From contig JAFSBV010000024.1 in the NCBI GenBank assembly GCA_017437125.1, forward strand, positions 96,263 to 160,262: a stretch of DNA of 64,000 bases, read 5' to 3'. The stretch is from Bacteroidales bacterium. GTDB lineage: Bacteria; Bacteroidota; Bacteroidia; Bacteroidales; UBA932. The notes below the pieces were generated by a model that searched no databases, had not been told where the DNA came from, and saw only the letters and a program-made list of their open reading frames with translations. Position 1 is the stretch's first letter. Every line of letters begins with the position of its first letter. Both the position numbers and the translations under genes were made by a program. This document shows, piece by piece, positions 63,771-64,000 of this stretch.

Positions 63771-64000
63771 GAAAGTTTCTGATCTGTTATGCTGGTCTTA
63801 TGCTGCTGGCTGTTTCGGTGCTATCGGAAACAGCTGGAGCACAGAATGACCGCCTGAAGCCGTTGTGGCTGAAAAAAGCACCGGAATCAATGTCCCGGAA
63901 TGTCGAGTTTGTTTCTGTGACAGTTTATTCCGATGATTCTCAGGCTTTGCCTGCGACGGCTTTAGGAGCCTTGGCAGACAGGCTTCCTTCAGACTGGAAT
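63767..64000 (+). CDS. Secreted protein, 5' part only (cut by window end)
   Basis: This frame starts at the ATG at 63767, overlaps the LPP20-like gene by 4 bases and is open to the window end (78 codons). It has a signal peptide ending near TAGAQ, then KPLWLKKAPE, a Trp-rich opening often seen in secreted Bacteroidota proteins linked to LPP20-like lipoproteins. The rest is outside the window, so the function is not assignable. Confidence 0.75.
   Translation, partial: MRKFLICYAGLMLLAVSVLSETAGAQNDRLKPLWLKKAPESMSRNVEFVSVTVYSDDSQALPATALGALADRLPSDWN

Noticed and set aside
1-64000. CRISPR arrays, tRNA or rRNA genes, insertion sequences
   Set aside because: I looked for regularly spaced repeats, cloverleaf-like sequences and transposase motifs and found none that I could support.

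Overview
The window is a chromosomal segment of a Bacteroidota bacterium, most likely an anaerobic gut-type Bacteroidales. The evidence is a SusC/SusD pair, a type IX secretion sorting tail on a protease, an RseC-RnfBCDGEA cluster, several promoters of the Bacteroidota form TTTG-N19-21-TAnnTTTG, and little Shine-Dalgarno signal before start codons. Pyruvate formate-lyase with its activase, Rnf and a lone rubredoxin fit an anaerobe. I cannot name the genus. No rRNA, tRNA, CRISPR array, transposase or integrase was seen.

Layout. 1-7.8 kb: 3' end of uvrA, a TGS-type nucleoside kinase, an MBL-fold hydrolase, a deoxynucleoside kinase, a long-chain acyl-CoA synthetase, a secreted EEP-family phosphohydrolase and a short rubredoxin gene. 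8-12.3 kb: an AraC regulator, then a sugar transporter and ROK kinase behind a long structured leader, and a YhhN membrane protein. 12.6-21.9 kb: a SusC/SusD locus with a Calx-beta lipoprotein, a subtilisin-like protease carrying a T9SS tail, and a PorV/PorQ-like barrel. It has no polysaccharide enzymes, so peptide scavenging of the RagAB kind is the better guess. 21.9-29 kb (minus strand): pflBA, a patatin-like protein, a NapH/NapG-type polyferredoxin and an iron-sulfur aldo/keto reductase. 29-35.9 kb: a short SSB, a zinc-ribbon protein, an M3 peptidase, a NupG-like transporter facing tgt across a symmetric promoter, and an LptF/G permease. 35.9-44.2 kb (minus strand): a 28-residue peptide gene, ilvA-ilvE, and alaS followed by an LptG-Fmt fusion and thiN. 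44.4-56.2 kb (plus strand): tandem M23 peptidases, MerR, Nif3, zinc ribbon, dnaB, DUF3108, rseC and rnfBCDGEA. 56.3-64 kb: an AT-richer accessory-looking part with a large Fn3/LamG lipoprotein, a mini helical-repeat protein, and an unassigned operon of a transglutaminase-like protein, a CHASE2 membrane protein, an unknown protein, an LPP20-like lipoprotein and a further secreted protein cut by the window end.

Most noteworthy: the dyad-symmetric divergent promoter between a nucleoside-type transporter and tgt (a possible queuosine-precursor salvage pair), the LptG-Fmt in-frame fusion, a cluster of three hairpins inside the linker of the polyferredoxin gene, the lipobox plus T9SS tail on the subtilase that is translationally coupled to a PorV-like gene, and the uncharacterised transglutaminase/CHASE2/LPP20 operon.
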